Below are positions 56,401 to 64,000 of a DNA stretch of 64,000 bases, piece by piece. A model generated the notes under the pieces. The model was not told the origin of the DNA. It did not search any database and saw only the letters and a program-made list of their open reading frames with translations. How positions within the stretch are numbered: the first letter of the stretch is position 1; every line of letters begins with the position of its first letter. The stretch is taken from assembly GCA_016714985.1 (NCBI GenBank), contig JADKBS010000005.1, positions 124,001-188,000 of the forward strand, written 5' to 3'. Both the position numbers and the translations under genes were made by a program. The DNA is from Saprospiraceae bacterium (GTDB lineage: Bacteria; Bacteroidota; Bacteroidia; Chitinophagales; Saprospiraceae).

Positions 56401-58919
56401 TTGGTGGGCAATGGGATAGGTGCATCCAATTCGCAGAGCGAAGCGGGCACGCCTGTGATGTTTGGCGCCGTTGGTGTTTCAACATCAATGTCCGTAGTGG
56501 CGGGGTTGGCACAAAGCCCAGTGTTTGGCGTAAAGGTCAAGGTAACGTTGCCGCTAAGCCCCGATGGGTCGAAGCTGTTGCCGCTGACGCCTTGGCCTGA
56601 CCATGAGCCAGCAAAGCCACTGACCGTGGGTGGCAGGTTGATGTTCGCCGCCGTCTCGCAAATCGAGGCTGGAAGGCCAGTAATGACGGGCGTTGTGGGG
56701 GCATTGACGACAATATCCTCGGTGGCTGGATTGGCGCATTGCCCTGCATCCGGCGTGAAAGTCAAGTTCACGCTGCCATTTTGGCCCGAAGGGTCAAACA
56801 TATTGCCAACAACACCGGGGCCTGACCAATCGCCAGTTATGCCGCCCTGGGTAGTCGGCAGGTTGACGGGGTTGGCCAGCTCACATAAATTGGCGGGCAG
56901 CCCTGTGATATTGGGCGTAATCGGTAGATCAACGTCAATGATCGTCGTTGCTGGGTTGGCGCATTGCGCAGCAGCAGGGGTAAATGTAAGTGTCACGTTG
57001 CCGGTTTGGCCCGAAGGGTCGAACATATTGCCAGCAACCCCGGGGCCTGACCAGTTGCCATTGATGCCGCTTTGGTTGGTAGGCAGCGAAATGGCAGCGT
57101 CGCTTTCGCAAATGGAAGGTGGTATGCCCGAAATGGGCGGCGTAGTGGCAGCGTCAACGTCAATGGTTGCCGTAGCTGGGTTGGCGCATTGCGCAGCAGC
57201 GGGGGTAAATGTGAGCGTGACGTTGCCGCTTTGGCCCGAAGGGTCGAACATATTGCCAGCAACGCCGGGGCCTGACCAGTTGCCAGTGACGCCGCCTTGG
57301 TTGGTGGGCAAACTGACCGCTGCGTCCAATTCGCAAATGCTGGCTGGTAGCCCCGAAATATTGGGCGTGACCGCCTGTTCCACGTTAATACTGGTGGTGG
57401 CTGGTGCTGCGCAAAGTCCTGAGTTAGGCGTAAAAGTCAGCGAAACCGGGCCATTCTGGCCTGAGGGGTCGAACATATTGCCGGACACGCCTGGCCCCGA
57501 CCACGTACCATTGAAGCCACTTTGGCTGGTGGGCAACGAAATGGGGTCGTCCAATTCGCAGATGGAACTCGGCACGCCACTGATATTGGGGTTCTGCTCT
57601 GGGTTGACGATGATGTTGGTGGTGGCAGGCGCAACACAAGGGGCGCTTGAGGTAAATGTCAAAATCACGCTGCCACTTTGCCCTGTTGGGTTGAACAGGT
57701 TGCCGGAGACGCCGGGGCCTGACCAGGTGCCGTTGGGATAGGTGGGGTCTTCCAAACCGTTGAGGTCGTAGGGTGGGTCGGACTCGCACATCACGTCGGA
57801 GTCGAGGTCGGGCACTGGCGCAGCGGTTACTTGAACGTCAACGGTATTCGTTGTTGCGCAAGCACTTGGCACTGGGGTAAAGGTCAAAGTATTGATGCCA
57901 ATAACAGCCGAGCCGGGATTGAACGTATTGCCGGAAACGCCTGGGCCTGACCAAGTGCCACTGATGCCTGAATTGACAGTAGGCAAGGTCACTGCTGCAT
58001 CATCTTCGCAATACGGGCCAAGTGGTGCAAGCGTGGGCGTGACGGCCACGTTCACGACAATATCCATGTCGGTATCTTGGGCGCATTGGTTAGGTGAAGC
58101 CGTAAAATCAACGGTGGTGGTAGTGCCGCCAAGTCCAGCAGGGTTGAAAACTGCCGGTGACCAGGTACCGTTGATGCCTTGGTTGGAAGTGGTAGGCAGG
58201 GTGACGGGAGCAGCTGTTTCGCACAGAGGGCCTACCTGGGTGAAGGTAGGTATGGGGGCGGTGGTGCCAGTGACTTCAATATTGTCGATGAAATAGAACT
58301 CACCATTTGATTTGTTTGATGCAAAAAACCGAAGCTGAAGTGTTGTGCCGTTTAGGCCCGAAACTGAAATAGTACCTAGTCCTGCATCGCCGCATACATA
58401 GCCGAATTGTGTCCAGCCTCCTCCGTTCAAGCTGTATTCTATCAATACTTGGTCATGGCTGTTGTCGGGTGGGGTATTTCCTGAGCATCCAAAGATTGCT
58501 GACCCCCCCGAGTCGCATTCAAATACGCCTTGGGCGGTGACTTGCAAAGAGACCGAAACGTTACAAAAATCATCTATGTCAATCACTTGCGACAGCCAGC
58601 CATTGTCGTTGCCACCGCCGCCAAAAGCGGGGCAGCATGGGCTTCCTTCTGCGTCGTTTATGGCAAACTGCCCAGACCATACCCCCCATTGGCTCTGGCC
58701 GGGCCCTTGGTTGAGCTGACCGCTATCATCGCAATCCGTCGCATACGATGACCATTTTGGCGGACCGTTCATGGTGCCATTGGCGTAGGAGTTGAAGTTT
58801 TCTGACCAGATTTGCCCGAATGAAACAGTGGCGAAGCCACAAATAAGGAAAACAAGCAACCAAGCGTTGCGGAAGCAAGATGCAAGAAGCAACCCGAAAA
58901 GCCTTTTAGCCATCGTCAT
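53265..58919 (-). CDS. Giant T9SS adhesin, N-terminal and main repeat part
   Basis: From ATG 58919 (MTMAKRLFGLLLASC...TVSFGQ) the frame runs 1,884 residues to 53265, but after about 53400 it is read out of frame. An N-terminal jelly-roll/MAM-like domain (NFNSYANGTMNGPPKW ... YFIDNIEVTG) is followed by about 17 Ig-like repeats of 74-75 residues. Each has an I-S/T-G-x-P-x-S/N-I/L-C-E start, a WSGPGV or WSGQGV core and an LTFTPxAxxCA end. Then comes the first 54-residue NGEVYDINNPSG repeat. Joined with the C-terminal part, the protein is about 2,530 residues. It probably mediates adhesion or gliding. Repeats at DNA level are similar enough to allow copy-number change and assembly collapse. Confidence 0.88.
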   Translation of the reverse strand: MTMAKRLFGLLLASCFRNAWLLVFLICGFATVSFGQIWSENFNSYANGTMNGPPKWSSYATDCDDSGQLNQGPGQSQWGVWSGQFAINDAEGSPCCPAFGGGGNDNGWLSQVIDIDDFCNVSVSLQVTAQGVFECDSGGSAIFGCSGNTPPDNSHDQVLIEYSLNGGGWTQFGYVCGDAGLGTISVSGLNGTTLQLRFFASNKSNGEFYFIDNIEVTGTTAPIPTFTQVGPLCETAAPVTLPTTSNQGINGTWSPAVFNPAGLGGTTTTVDFTASPNQCAQDTDMDIVVNVAVTPTLAPLGPYCEDDAAVTLPTVNSGISGTWSGPGVSGNTFNPGSAVIGINTLTFTPVPSACATTNTVDVQVTAAPVPDLDSDVMCESDPPYDLNGLEDPTYPNGTWSGPGVSGNLFNPTGQSGSVILTFTSSAPCVAPATTNIIVNPEQNPNISGVPSSICELDDPISLPTSQSGFNGTWSGPGVSGNMFDPSGQNGPVSLTFTPNSGLCAAPATTSINVEQAVTPNISGLPASICELDAAVSLPTNQGGVTGNWSGPGVAGNMFDPSGQSGNVTLTFTPAAAQCANPATATIDVDAATTPPISGIPPSICESDAAISLPTNQSGINGNWSGPGVAGNMFDPSGQTGNVTLTFTPAAAQCANPATTIIDVDLPITPNITGLPANLCELANPVNLPTTQGGITGDWSGPGVVGNMFDPSGQNGSVNLTFTPDAGQCANPATEDIVVNAPTTPVITGLPASICETAANINLPPTVSGFAGSWSGQGVSGNSFDPSGLSGNVTLTFTPNTGLCANPATTDIDVETPTAPNITGVPASLCELDAPIPLPTNQSGINGNWSGPGVSGNNFNPDGQNGSVILTFTPTANQCATSATESILVTPAITPIIAGVPNNICELDAPIMLPTNQSGIDGTWSGPGISNNSFDPTGFNGTISLTFTPNAGQCAINTNEPITVEGAVIPTITGVPASICNNAPAFALPTNQSGILGDWSGQGVIGNIFNPAGLNGTYVLTFTPDAGFCALGETTNITVGNGGAPIISDIPSSICESAPPITLPSIQDGIAGEWSGQGVINNIFNPAGLNGIITLTFTPDAGFCAEDATTTIEVGTGGAPAITGVPTNICQSANPVALPTTQDGITGNWSGQGVTNNSFNPAGLSGNITLTFTPDATFCAINATATISVGNGGTPTLSGVPGSICETGAAIPLPTTQGGMTGTWSGQGVTNNSFNPAGLTGNITLTFTPAPSFCASSATTTISVGTGPAPNISGIPVFICQTDQPIALPTTQSGMTGTWSGQGVTNNSFNPAGLSGNITLTFTPSASFCANNATTSIAVNLAATPSLGTASACQTGNILILSTLNDPNYPAGSWSGPGVSGGNFDPSGQSGNVMLTFSPTANCVNQATTTVTVNAPLVPSLGTASICESDNPLNLATLADHSFPNGTWSGPGVSNNSFDPNAQSGNVTLTFTPSANCTAPATTAVMINQAPTFIALDEPCDATNTTYTVTFNITGGAAPYTVDGITLTGSNFTSPPIASTGTYSFVLDDALGCGPVTVSGMEDCNCTTDAGTMNIGNNPVVICYNNASFSAPFNADQVLDGDDVLQFVLHDNPGATLGTIIATSATPVFPIPTGVVLGQTYYVSSVAGNSGTNGVNLTDDCLSVSQGFPVQFYLPTVALGPDATICSSNCIEIPLNFAGNAPFAIDYNLSINGLSQNGFLGNLPNSSSFEVCPSDFGLTNGIIVFTIGGFADGLNCLVNFGLSPNPPSTTITVGNAVVNNLGQTLCSDESLVVNGEVYDINNPSGSQLFPGASFSGCDSVVNVNLAFYLPATGTFSQGICPSGHQHQRNRLRPEQPNRGRGAAKRFCKGLRFDGGHQSHAPAEHL

Positions 58920-59078
58920 TCTTTTGTTTTGGGAACGATTTACATTGCAAAGGTAGAACAAAAGAACGGCGTCAGTGCAGCAATTAGCATTAAGTGGGGG
59001 TGAAATTTGGGGTTTTGGTGGAAAATAGCTTTTGGGCTGTTACGGTTCATCCCTCCCCCCTCTCGCTACGCCTCAGCG

Positions 59079-61289
59079 TCATGGCTTACTAATCGCATTC
59101 ACCCCCCCCGGCGCACAATGCTCCCTCAAATACTTGCTCACCATCGTGCTCAGGTGCAGGAACGTCCCCTCGCCCTCGCTGATGCTGTGCGAGCGCATCG
59201 GGTAGGCCATGTACTGGAACTGCTTGTTGTGCTTCACCAATTCATTCACCAACATTTCCGCATTTTGGAAATGCACGTTGTCGTCGCCCGTGCCGTGGAT
59301 GAGCAGCAGGTTGCCCTTCAGGTTTTTAGCATGGGTGAGGGCGGCACCGGCCTTGTAATCCTCCATGTTTTCCTGCGGTAGGCCCATGTAGCGCTCGGTG
59401 TAAATATTGTCGTAGAGCAAGGAACTCGTCACCGGGGCAATGGAGATGCCCGTTTTGTAGATATCCGGGTATTGGAACATGAGGTTCAGCGTGGAAGAGC
59501 CACCGCCGCTCCAGCCCCAAACGGCCACCCGGCTGGTGTCGCAATAGGATGCTTCCAGCACTTTTTTGGCTCCCATCGCTTGGTCACGGATGTTCACTTG
59601 ACCGATTTTTCGGTAGATGGCCTTCCGCCAAGCCCGGCCCTTGGGCGCTGGCGTGCCCCGGTTGTCGAGGCTGACGTGGATGTAGCCGTCCTCGGCCATG
59701 TCGCCGTTGTAGATAAAGTCGTTGGCCCCGCCAAAATCGTCGCCCACCGTGGTGGCGGCAGGCTCGCCATAGACGTAGAACACCACCGGGTATTTTTTCG
59801 ATGGGTCAAAATTGTTGGGCTTTTTCATCCAGCCGTCCATCTCCACACCGTCCTCGGTAGTCACTTTGAAGTACTCTACGTTGCTGTTCTCCTTGGCCTT
59901 CGGGTCAAACTCCTTGGCCAAATCCTTTTGTCCGGCGAGTGGTTTATGGCTTGGGAGTTCCACCCAGGCCGTCATTGGTTGGGTGTAGTGGTTCGAGAAG
60001 TTCCAGCGGGCATATTTGCCGTTGGTGGACACGTTGTAGCCATGCGTGCCGGGCATGGTCACAGGCGTAAGTACCTCGAACTTGCCTTTGCCATTCAACG
60101 GCACCCGGTACAGGTACTTCTGGATGGCGCTGTTTGGCGAAGCCGAAAAATAGACCCAGCCGCCCTTCTCGTCAATGCGGTCGAGGCTGATGACATCGTA
60201 GCGGCCATCGGTCAGCAGGGTCTCTTTTTTGCCATCTATGGAAATGGTGTAGAGGTGCATCCAGCCGTCCTTCTCGCTGGGCCATAGGAAGGACTTGCCG
60301 CCATCGAGCCAGAACCAGCCCACGGGTTGGTTCGCCCATTCGTTCACAGTGGTCACCCAAGCTTCGTCTTTATCGGTGAAAATGGTGCGGGCATCGCCCG
60401 ATTTCGGGTTGCAGAGCATCAGCTTGCTCTCGTTCTGTTTGCGGTTCAGTTGCTGCAGGATGACCTCCTTGCCGTCGGGCGTCCATTCCATGCGCACGAT
60501 ATAGTGCTGCGCCGGGTCGCCGGGCACGTTCATCCAAGCCGTTTTGCCATCGGCAATGCCCACTACACCGATGCGGGCCGGGCTGGGCGGGTCACCTACT
60601 TTCGGGTACTCCACGGGCACGATTTGGCTGTAAACCGAGTCCGTATTGTTGATCATGTAAAAATCCCGAATCTTGTTGGCGTCTAGCTGCCAGTAGGCGA
60701 TGCTCTTGCTGTCCGGCGACCAACGGAAGCCGTCCCGACAGAAAAACTCCTCCTCATAGACCCAGTCGAAGGTGCCGTTGATGAGCTTTTTGGTGCCGAG
60801 GTCGTCCGTCAATTTTTTGATGCTGCCGCTGGCAAGGTCTTCCACATAGACGTTCCGCTCGCTCACGTAGGCGGCCTTCGTGCCATCGGGGCTTAGCTTC
60901 GCAAACATCAGGGTGGAAGCTGGCCGGCCCTTGCCGAGTTGCCTGAGGGACTTGGTGCCAAGGTCGAGCAGCCAATAGTCGCCACGGGTCTTCATGCGCC
61001 AGACCTTCTTGCTGTTGGTGTAAATAAGCGCCTTGGTACCATCTTCGGTAAGGGTGTAACCCTCTACTTTGAGCGGCGTATCTGAGCCGATAGGCTTGAG
61101 CACGTCCTTGCTGACGAGGGTGCTTTTCTCAAGAGAAGGCAGCATGTATTTCATAATGGCGCCTTCCTCGGTCGTGGTATAGCTATTGCCGTCGGTGGCC
61201 CAGGTAAGCCGTTGGGCGTAGCCCAATAAACAGAGGAAAGTAAGCGAAATGGTTAGAATTGACCTAAAAATGATGGGTCGAAGGTTCAT
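59079..61289 (-). CDS. Dipeptidyl peptidase IV (S9B)
   Basis: A 736-residue secreted peptidase (signal MNLRPIIFRSILTISLTFLCLLGYAQ). The N-terminal propeller includes FDWVYEEEFF, the double-Glu motif that binds the substrate amino terminus. The hydrolase domain has the nucleophile in GWSGGG (Ser594; usually GWSYGG), the acid in HGTGDDNVHF (Asp669) and the His in MRSHSIS (His701), so the triad is intact. It removes X-Pro/X-Ala dipeptides in the periplasm or outside, which the POT-type peptide transporter could import, though the genes are far apart. Single gene, own promoter region. Confidence 0.93.
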   Translation of the reverse strand: MNLRPIIFRSILTISLTFLCLLGYAQRLTWATDGNSYTTTEEGAIMKYMLPSLEKSTLVSKDVLKPIGSDTPLKVEGYTLTEDGTKALIYTNSKKVWRMKTRGDYWLLDLGTKSLRQLGKGRPASTLMFAKLSPDGTKAAYVSERNVYVEDLASGSIKKLTDDLGTKKLINGTFDWVYEEEFFCRDGFRWSPDSKSIAYWQLDANKIRDFYMINNTDSVYSQIVPVEYPKVGDPPSPARIGVVGIADGKTAWMNVPGDPAQHYIVRMEWTPDGKEVILQQLNRKQNESKLMLCNPKSGDARTIFTDKDEAWVTTVNEWANQPVGWFWLDGGKSFLWPSEKDGWMHLYTISIDGKKETLLTDGRYDVISLDRIDEKGGWVYFSASPNSAIQKYLYRVPLNGKGKFEVLTPVTMPGTHGYNVSTNGKYARWNFSNHYTQPMTAWVELPSHKPLAGQKDLAKEFDPKAKENSNVEYFKVTTEDGVEMDGWMKKPNNFDPSKKYPVVFYVYGEPAATTVGDDFGGANDFIYNGDMAEDGYIHVSLDNRGTPAPKGRAWRKAIYRKIGQVNIRDQAMGAKKVLEASYCDTSRVAVWGWSGGGSSTLNLMFQYPDIYKTGISIAPVTSSLLYDNIYTERYMGLPQENMEDYKAGAALTHAKNLKGNLLLIHGTGDDNVHFQNAEMLVNELVKHNKQFQYMAYPMRSHSISEGEGTFLHLSTMVSKYLREHCAPGGVNAISKP

Positions 61290-61536
61290 GTATCGTAATT
61301 TTTGATGAAAAAAATGCGGTTAATTACTCTTTTTCCGAGTTTCGCAAATGTAGCAACGCCATTTGATTGGTCTTCCATAAAATTGCGAGCCACAACAAAG
61401 TCAGCTTGCGCTAAAAATGGTTGCTTTGCGTTTGTAATTGAGACAATAGCAAAAAGGCATTAGATATTGGACAGCGCAATTTGAACCTTAAGTCTAATGT
61501 CTCATTCCTAATGTCTTTATCCCAACCCAACGATTG

Positions 61537-62839
61537 ATGTACAAAACTTGGCTTTCCATATTCTGTTTGCTTTTTTTGGCAAAAATGGGGCATTCGCAGT
61601 CCCTTACGGGCGAATGGTCTGGTACTGTGACCCAAACTGGCAAGTCCACCAGTTTCTTGTATTCCATTTCGATGGTACAGGACGGCCAAAGAATAACTGG
61701 CACGGCTACTTCCAGCAACGCCGACGGCAGTGGTGCCGCCAGGTTCGAGGTAGGCGGCACCTTCGATGGCAAGCTGTTGGTCTTGCAAGAGGTGAAGCAG
61801 TTGGAGCCTGAAAACGCTAGGTGGTGTCTCAAGCATATCCGGTTGCAATATGCTGAAAACCACGGCATCGCAACCCTTGAGGGTAGCTGGGAGGCCCAAG
61901 GCTGCAAACCGGGGACTATGAGGTTAGGAGGCAGTTCGACAGGTCTTGTCCCGATTCTTCGGGATGGCAGTGGGCAGTCAGTCCCTAGTCCAGCGGCAAG
62001 CATCCAGTCATCCCTCATGCCTCATCCTTCATCCCTCCTTGGACGATACAGCGGCCACCTCTCCCAATCCGACCGGAACTATGGGTTTTATTTCTGAAAT
62101 GAAGTTCAATGAAGACGGAATGGGCACTTCGCACATCACTTCCGATGGCGAGGGTGGGAATGCGGTTCACCGTTTTTCATGGTCTTATGATGCTGCTTCG
62201 CAACAACTTGATTTTCAGGAAATTGAAATCCTGGAAGAATCGGTGCCGAGCTGGCGGTGGTGCATGAAATCAGGCAAGTTGCATTTCAAAAAAGAAAGGC
62301 ATCGTCTTTCATTGACGGGCGATTGGCACGGCTTTATTGAAGGTTTTGATGAAAAATCAGGCGGGTGTGCCCCTGGCAAACTATATGTGGAGCAGCCAAT
62401 TCTTGCGGAATCGGAGCCAACCAATCCAAATGAAACGAATGACCCTATCATTGCGAAGCACGACCCACCACAAATAAAAGCCTACGAAACCAAGACCAAA
62501 AGGGAGGCTGACGTAGAACGGGTGCTCGAAGTGCGCAGCAAGACCATCCGCATCAGGGTTTGGGACAACGGCACAGTGGATGGCGACGTGCTTTCCCTTT
62601 TCCTCAACGGCGAGCAAATCGTGAAGAACTACCGGGTGACCCGCCAAAAGCATGAGACCATCGTGAAGCTCGACAAGCCCACCAATTTCATCATACTGCA
62701 TGCCATCAACCTCGGCAGCATCTCGCCCAATACCGTGGCCGTGTCCGTGGACGACGGGTTCGAGGAGCAGGTGGTCATCATCAGTTCCAACTTGGACAAA
62801 AGCGGGGCGATTATGATAAAGGAATTTACCGTTAAGTAG
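61537..62839 (+). pseudogene. Secreted two-repeat protein, frameshifted and carrying a repeat insert
   Basis: ATG 61537 gives a signal peptide (MYKTWLSIFCLLFLAKMGHSQ) and a domain LTGEWSGTVTQTGKSTSF ... RWCLKHIRLQ. A second, related domain follows (LLGRYSGHLSQSDRNYGFYF|EMKFNEDG ... WRWCMKSGKLHF). The frame changes near 62088 in TTTTATTTCTG; one base removed or added there rejoins it. The last 110 residues (KTIRIRVWDNGTVDGDVLSL and a strand-rich end) form a separate beta domain. Between the two domains, 61935-62037 is repeat-type DNA. Function unknown; total about 430 residues. Confidence 0.7.
61935..62037. repeat. Repeat-type DNA inside a coding region
   Basis: Contains the palindrome CCCGATTCTTCGGG, GTGGGCAGTCAGTCCC and CATCCCTCATGCCTCATCC-type words, all known from intergenic positions in this window (1367, 8890, 18240). 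It stays in frame and gives a PILRDGSGQSVPSPAAS-like linker between the two domains. Confidence 0.6.
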
Positions 62840-62950
62840 AGAGGGTGAGAGAGGTGAGAGAGGTGAGAAAAGTGAGAGGGTGAGAAAAGTGAGAGGGTGA
62901 TGAGGCATACGTAACGTCTTTAACCCTCTCACTTTTCTCACCTCAATCAC
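62840..62950. repeat. Mirrored GTGAGAGG/CCTCTCAC-word repeat
   Basis: GAGAGGGTGAGAGAGGTGAGAGAGGTGAGAAAAG words mirrored by CCCTCTCACTTTTCTCACC. Lies between two convergent genes; same words as 46417-46530. Confidence 0.7.
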
Positions 62951-62958
62951 TTTTTTCT

Positions 62959-63707
62959 CTATTCCAATTCCAAGGCCGTTTCCAAGTTGCCCATGAGCAA
63001 GGCGGAGAGGGCATCGTTCTCGGGGTTGTAGGTGGATAGGTTGGCTGGGTCAGTGAAGTCAATTAATTGATTGTTAGTGCCTTGTAGGAGTTTGAGGATG
63101 TCCAAATCAAGGTTTAGGTCAAGCGTTTCGCCATCTTTCAATTCGAAGGATTTGAAGATGGTCATGGCTTGGTAGTTGTCGTTCTTGGCTGGGAAAAGCT
63201 CAAAAGCAGCTTCCGCACCCCGACATCATAGATGCCCGCCAGTTTCATAAAAAAGAAGCTGCCACCGTCGCTCCAATAATGGGTGTCGAAATTCTTTTTC
63301 AGCGGATGCCCAGCTCCAAGGCTCGATGCGGACGACTTGTTGGAACTGGATGGGACCCCAATGCCGATTTTGATGCCCCGGTACTTCACGGCCGGCACGG
63401 TACGAAAGGTGTAGGTTTCTGCCTCACCGCTGGCGTTGCCCGAAAAATCAGCGAGGCCGATATCGAGCAAGTCGGTCTCGTCGGTCGTCTCTTCTTCCAG
63501 CAGCTTCACGTTGCTGATGAAAAAATTCAACTCATCGAACTGTAATTGCTCCACGGAACCAGCTTGGTAGGCTTGGCCCAATACCAAAGGATTGCCTGCA
63601 AAAAGGGCATTGATGTTGAGGTTCACCGTGCCCGAAGGGCCAAGCAATGGCTCCTCTTCGCAGCCAGCGATAGCAATCAGCAATATGAAAAATGCTATTT
63701 TTTTCAT
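62959..63707 (-). pseudogene. MbnP-like lipoprotein, frameshifted in a C4 run
   Basis: From ATG 63707 the frame has a lipoprotein signal (MKKIAFFILLIAIAGC) and an MbnP-type domain: VNLNINALFAGNPLVLGQ, LQFDELNFFISNVKLL, YRGIKIGIGVP and HPLKKNFDTHYWSDGGSFFFMKLAGIYD. One missing base in C4 at 63218-63221 (G run on this strand) breaks it; restoring it gives GAEAAFELFPAKNDNY and continues to 62959. Total about 249 residues. MbnP proteins accompany di-heme MbnH and TonB receptors in copper-related loci. Here a TonB-dependent receptor lies just upstream. The copper link is from family context only. Confidence 0.8.
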
Positions 63708-63778
63708 GTTTAATGGATTTCTTGAAACTGTTTAGGTGGGTGTAGGAGGAGGGAATCTGGGAACATTTCCTGCCAACC

Positions 63779-64000
63779 CTATTTCCCAAGGTTTACCCGA
63801 AGGGAAGTGATGAAATTGCGGCCTGCCGCACTGATGCCGGATGCAAACGGGCGGTAGTGCAGGTCGAGGATGTTCTCCACGGCGAAGTTCAGGGTGAAGG
63901 TCTTGTTGATTTTCCAAGACGCATACAGGTTGTAGGTCGTCCAGGCAAGGGTGCCGTCATAGACGACTTTCCCATTATCCGGGTTGATTCGCCAATAGCT
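63779..64000 (-). CDS. TonB-dependent receptor, C-terminal end (partial)
   Basis: The last 73 residues of a TonB-dependent outer-membrane receptor enter from the right edge: SYWRINPDNGKVVYDG, YASWKINKTFTLNFAVENI and LHYRPFASGI, ending FITSLRVNLGK. The NLF-V-N-L-hd-YRP and terminal-strand pattern is diagnostic. It is 71 bases upstream of the MbnP-like gene on the same strand and probably co-transcribed. Copper uptake is a reasonable guess. Confidence 0.85.
   Translation of the reverse strand, partial: SYWRINPDNGKVVYDGTLAWTTYNLYASWKINKTFTLNFAVENILDLHYRPFASGISAAGRNFITSLRVNLGK

Noticed and set aside
55873..57741. 622-residue plus-strand open frame
   Set aside because: It is the antisense of the regular adhesin repeats (MPLWLVGNxxGASNSQ-type periodicity) and mirrors the 74-75-residue repeat exactly, with no start signal or domain.
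1..64000. tRNA, rRNA or riboswitch
   Set aside because: I looked for cloverleaf arms (GGTTCGAATCC-type T arms) and conserved rRNA segments by eye and saw none; I cannot exclude a small unrecognised RNA.

Overview
The window looks like a chromosomal segment of a Bacteroidota bacterium, most likely of the Saprospiria (Lewinella/Haliscomenobacter type). Evidence is the number of secreted proteins with type IX secretion (T9SS) C-terminal sorting domains ('YPNP'-type tails and a CHU_C-type gliding C-terminus), SprB-like repeats, lipoproteins with SxC/AC lipoboxes and essentially no Shine-Dalgarno sequences, a TonB-dependent receptor, and families common in this phylum (DUF4230, DUF4920, DUF3108, DUF4918, M64, MbnP). 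No rRNA, tRNA or CRISPR array was found.

Layout. 1-20.5 kb is mostly housekeeping and envelope genes: a broken MFS sugar transporter with a cytoplasmic trehalase, a TolB-like propeller protein, a PQQ-type sugar dehydrogenase, an M64 protease, a LuxE-like ligase, RuvC, a flippase-like membrane protein with DUF3108/DUF4230 proteins, a POT peptide transporter, a DUF4918 glycosylase-family protein, and a di-heme peroxidase with an outer-membrane partner. 20.6-43.4 kb is an accessory island. It holds nested MITE-like elements, then two copies of a gene pair (a predicted dead M43 metalloprotease with a T9SS tail, followed by a large exported RHS/YD-repeat protein), three different C-terminal toxin-like tips each followed by a small immunity-like gene, displaced RHS core fragments, and an IS4-type insertion sequence lying exactly between one tip and its immunity-like gene. 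43.9-51.3 kb returns to chromosome-like content: a MORN-caspase, a DUF4920 lipoprotein, a DnaQ-like exonuclease, PPK2, an S4-domain protein, a second di-heme peroxidase and a GNAT acetyltransferase. 51.4-59 kb is one giant repetitive T9SS adhesin. The right end carries a dipeptidyl peptidase IV, a secreted two-repeat protein, an MbnP-like protein and the end of a TonB-dependent receptor.

The most interesting signal is the 21.3-41 kb island. The dead-protease/RHS pair is duplicated as a unit, the RHS tips are swapped, and the tip/immunity-like pairs look like exported polymorphic toxins. The catalytic HExxHxxGxxH motif is destroyed in the same way in both M43 copies, which argues for a conserved non-enzymatic role (binding, presentation or targeting) next to the RHS toxin.

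Two window-wide features affect interpretation. First, many intergenic gaps carry mirrored low-complexity repeats built from a small reused set of short words; in three places such DNA lies in frame inside genes. Second, about 25 frameshifts occur. Those examined closely are mostly single-base changes in homopolymer runs, so many probably reflect the assembly rather than biology; 'pseudogene' labels here mean 'frameshifted as given'.
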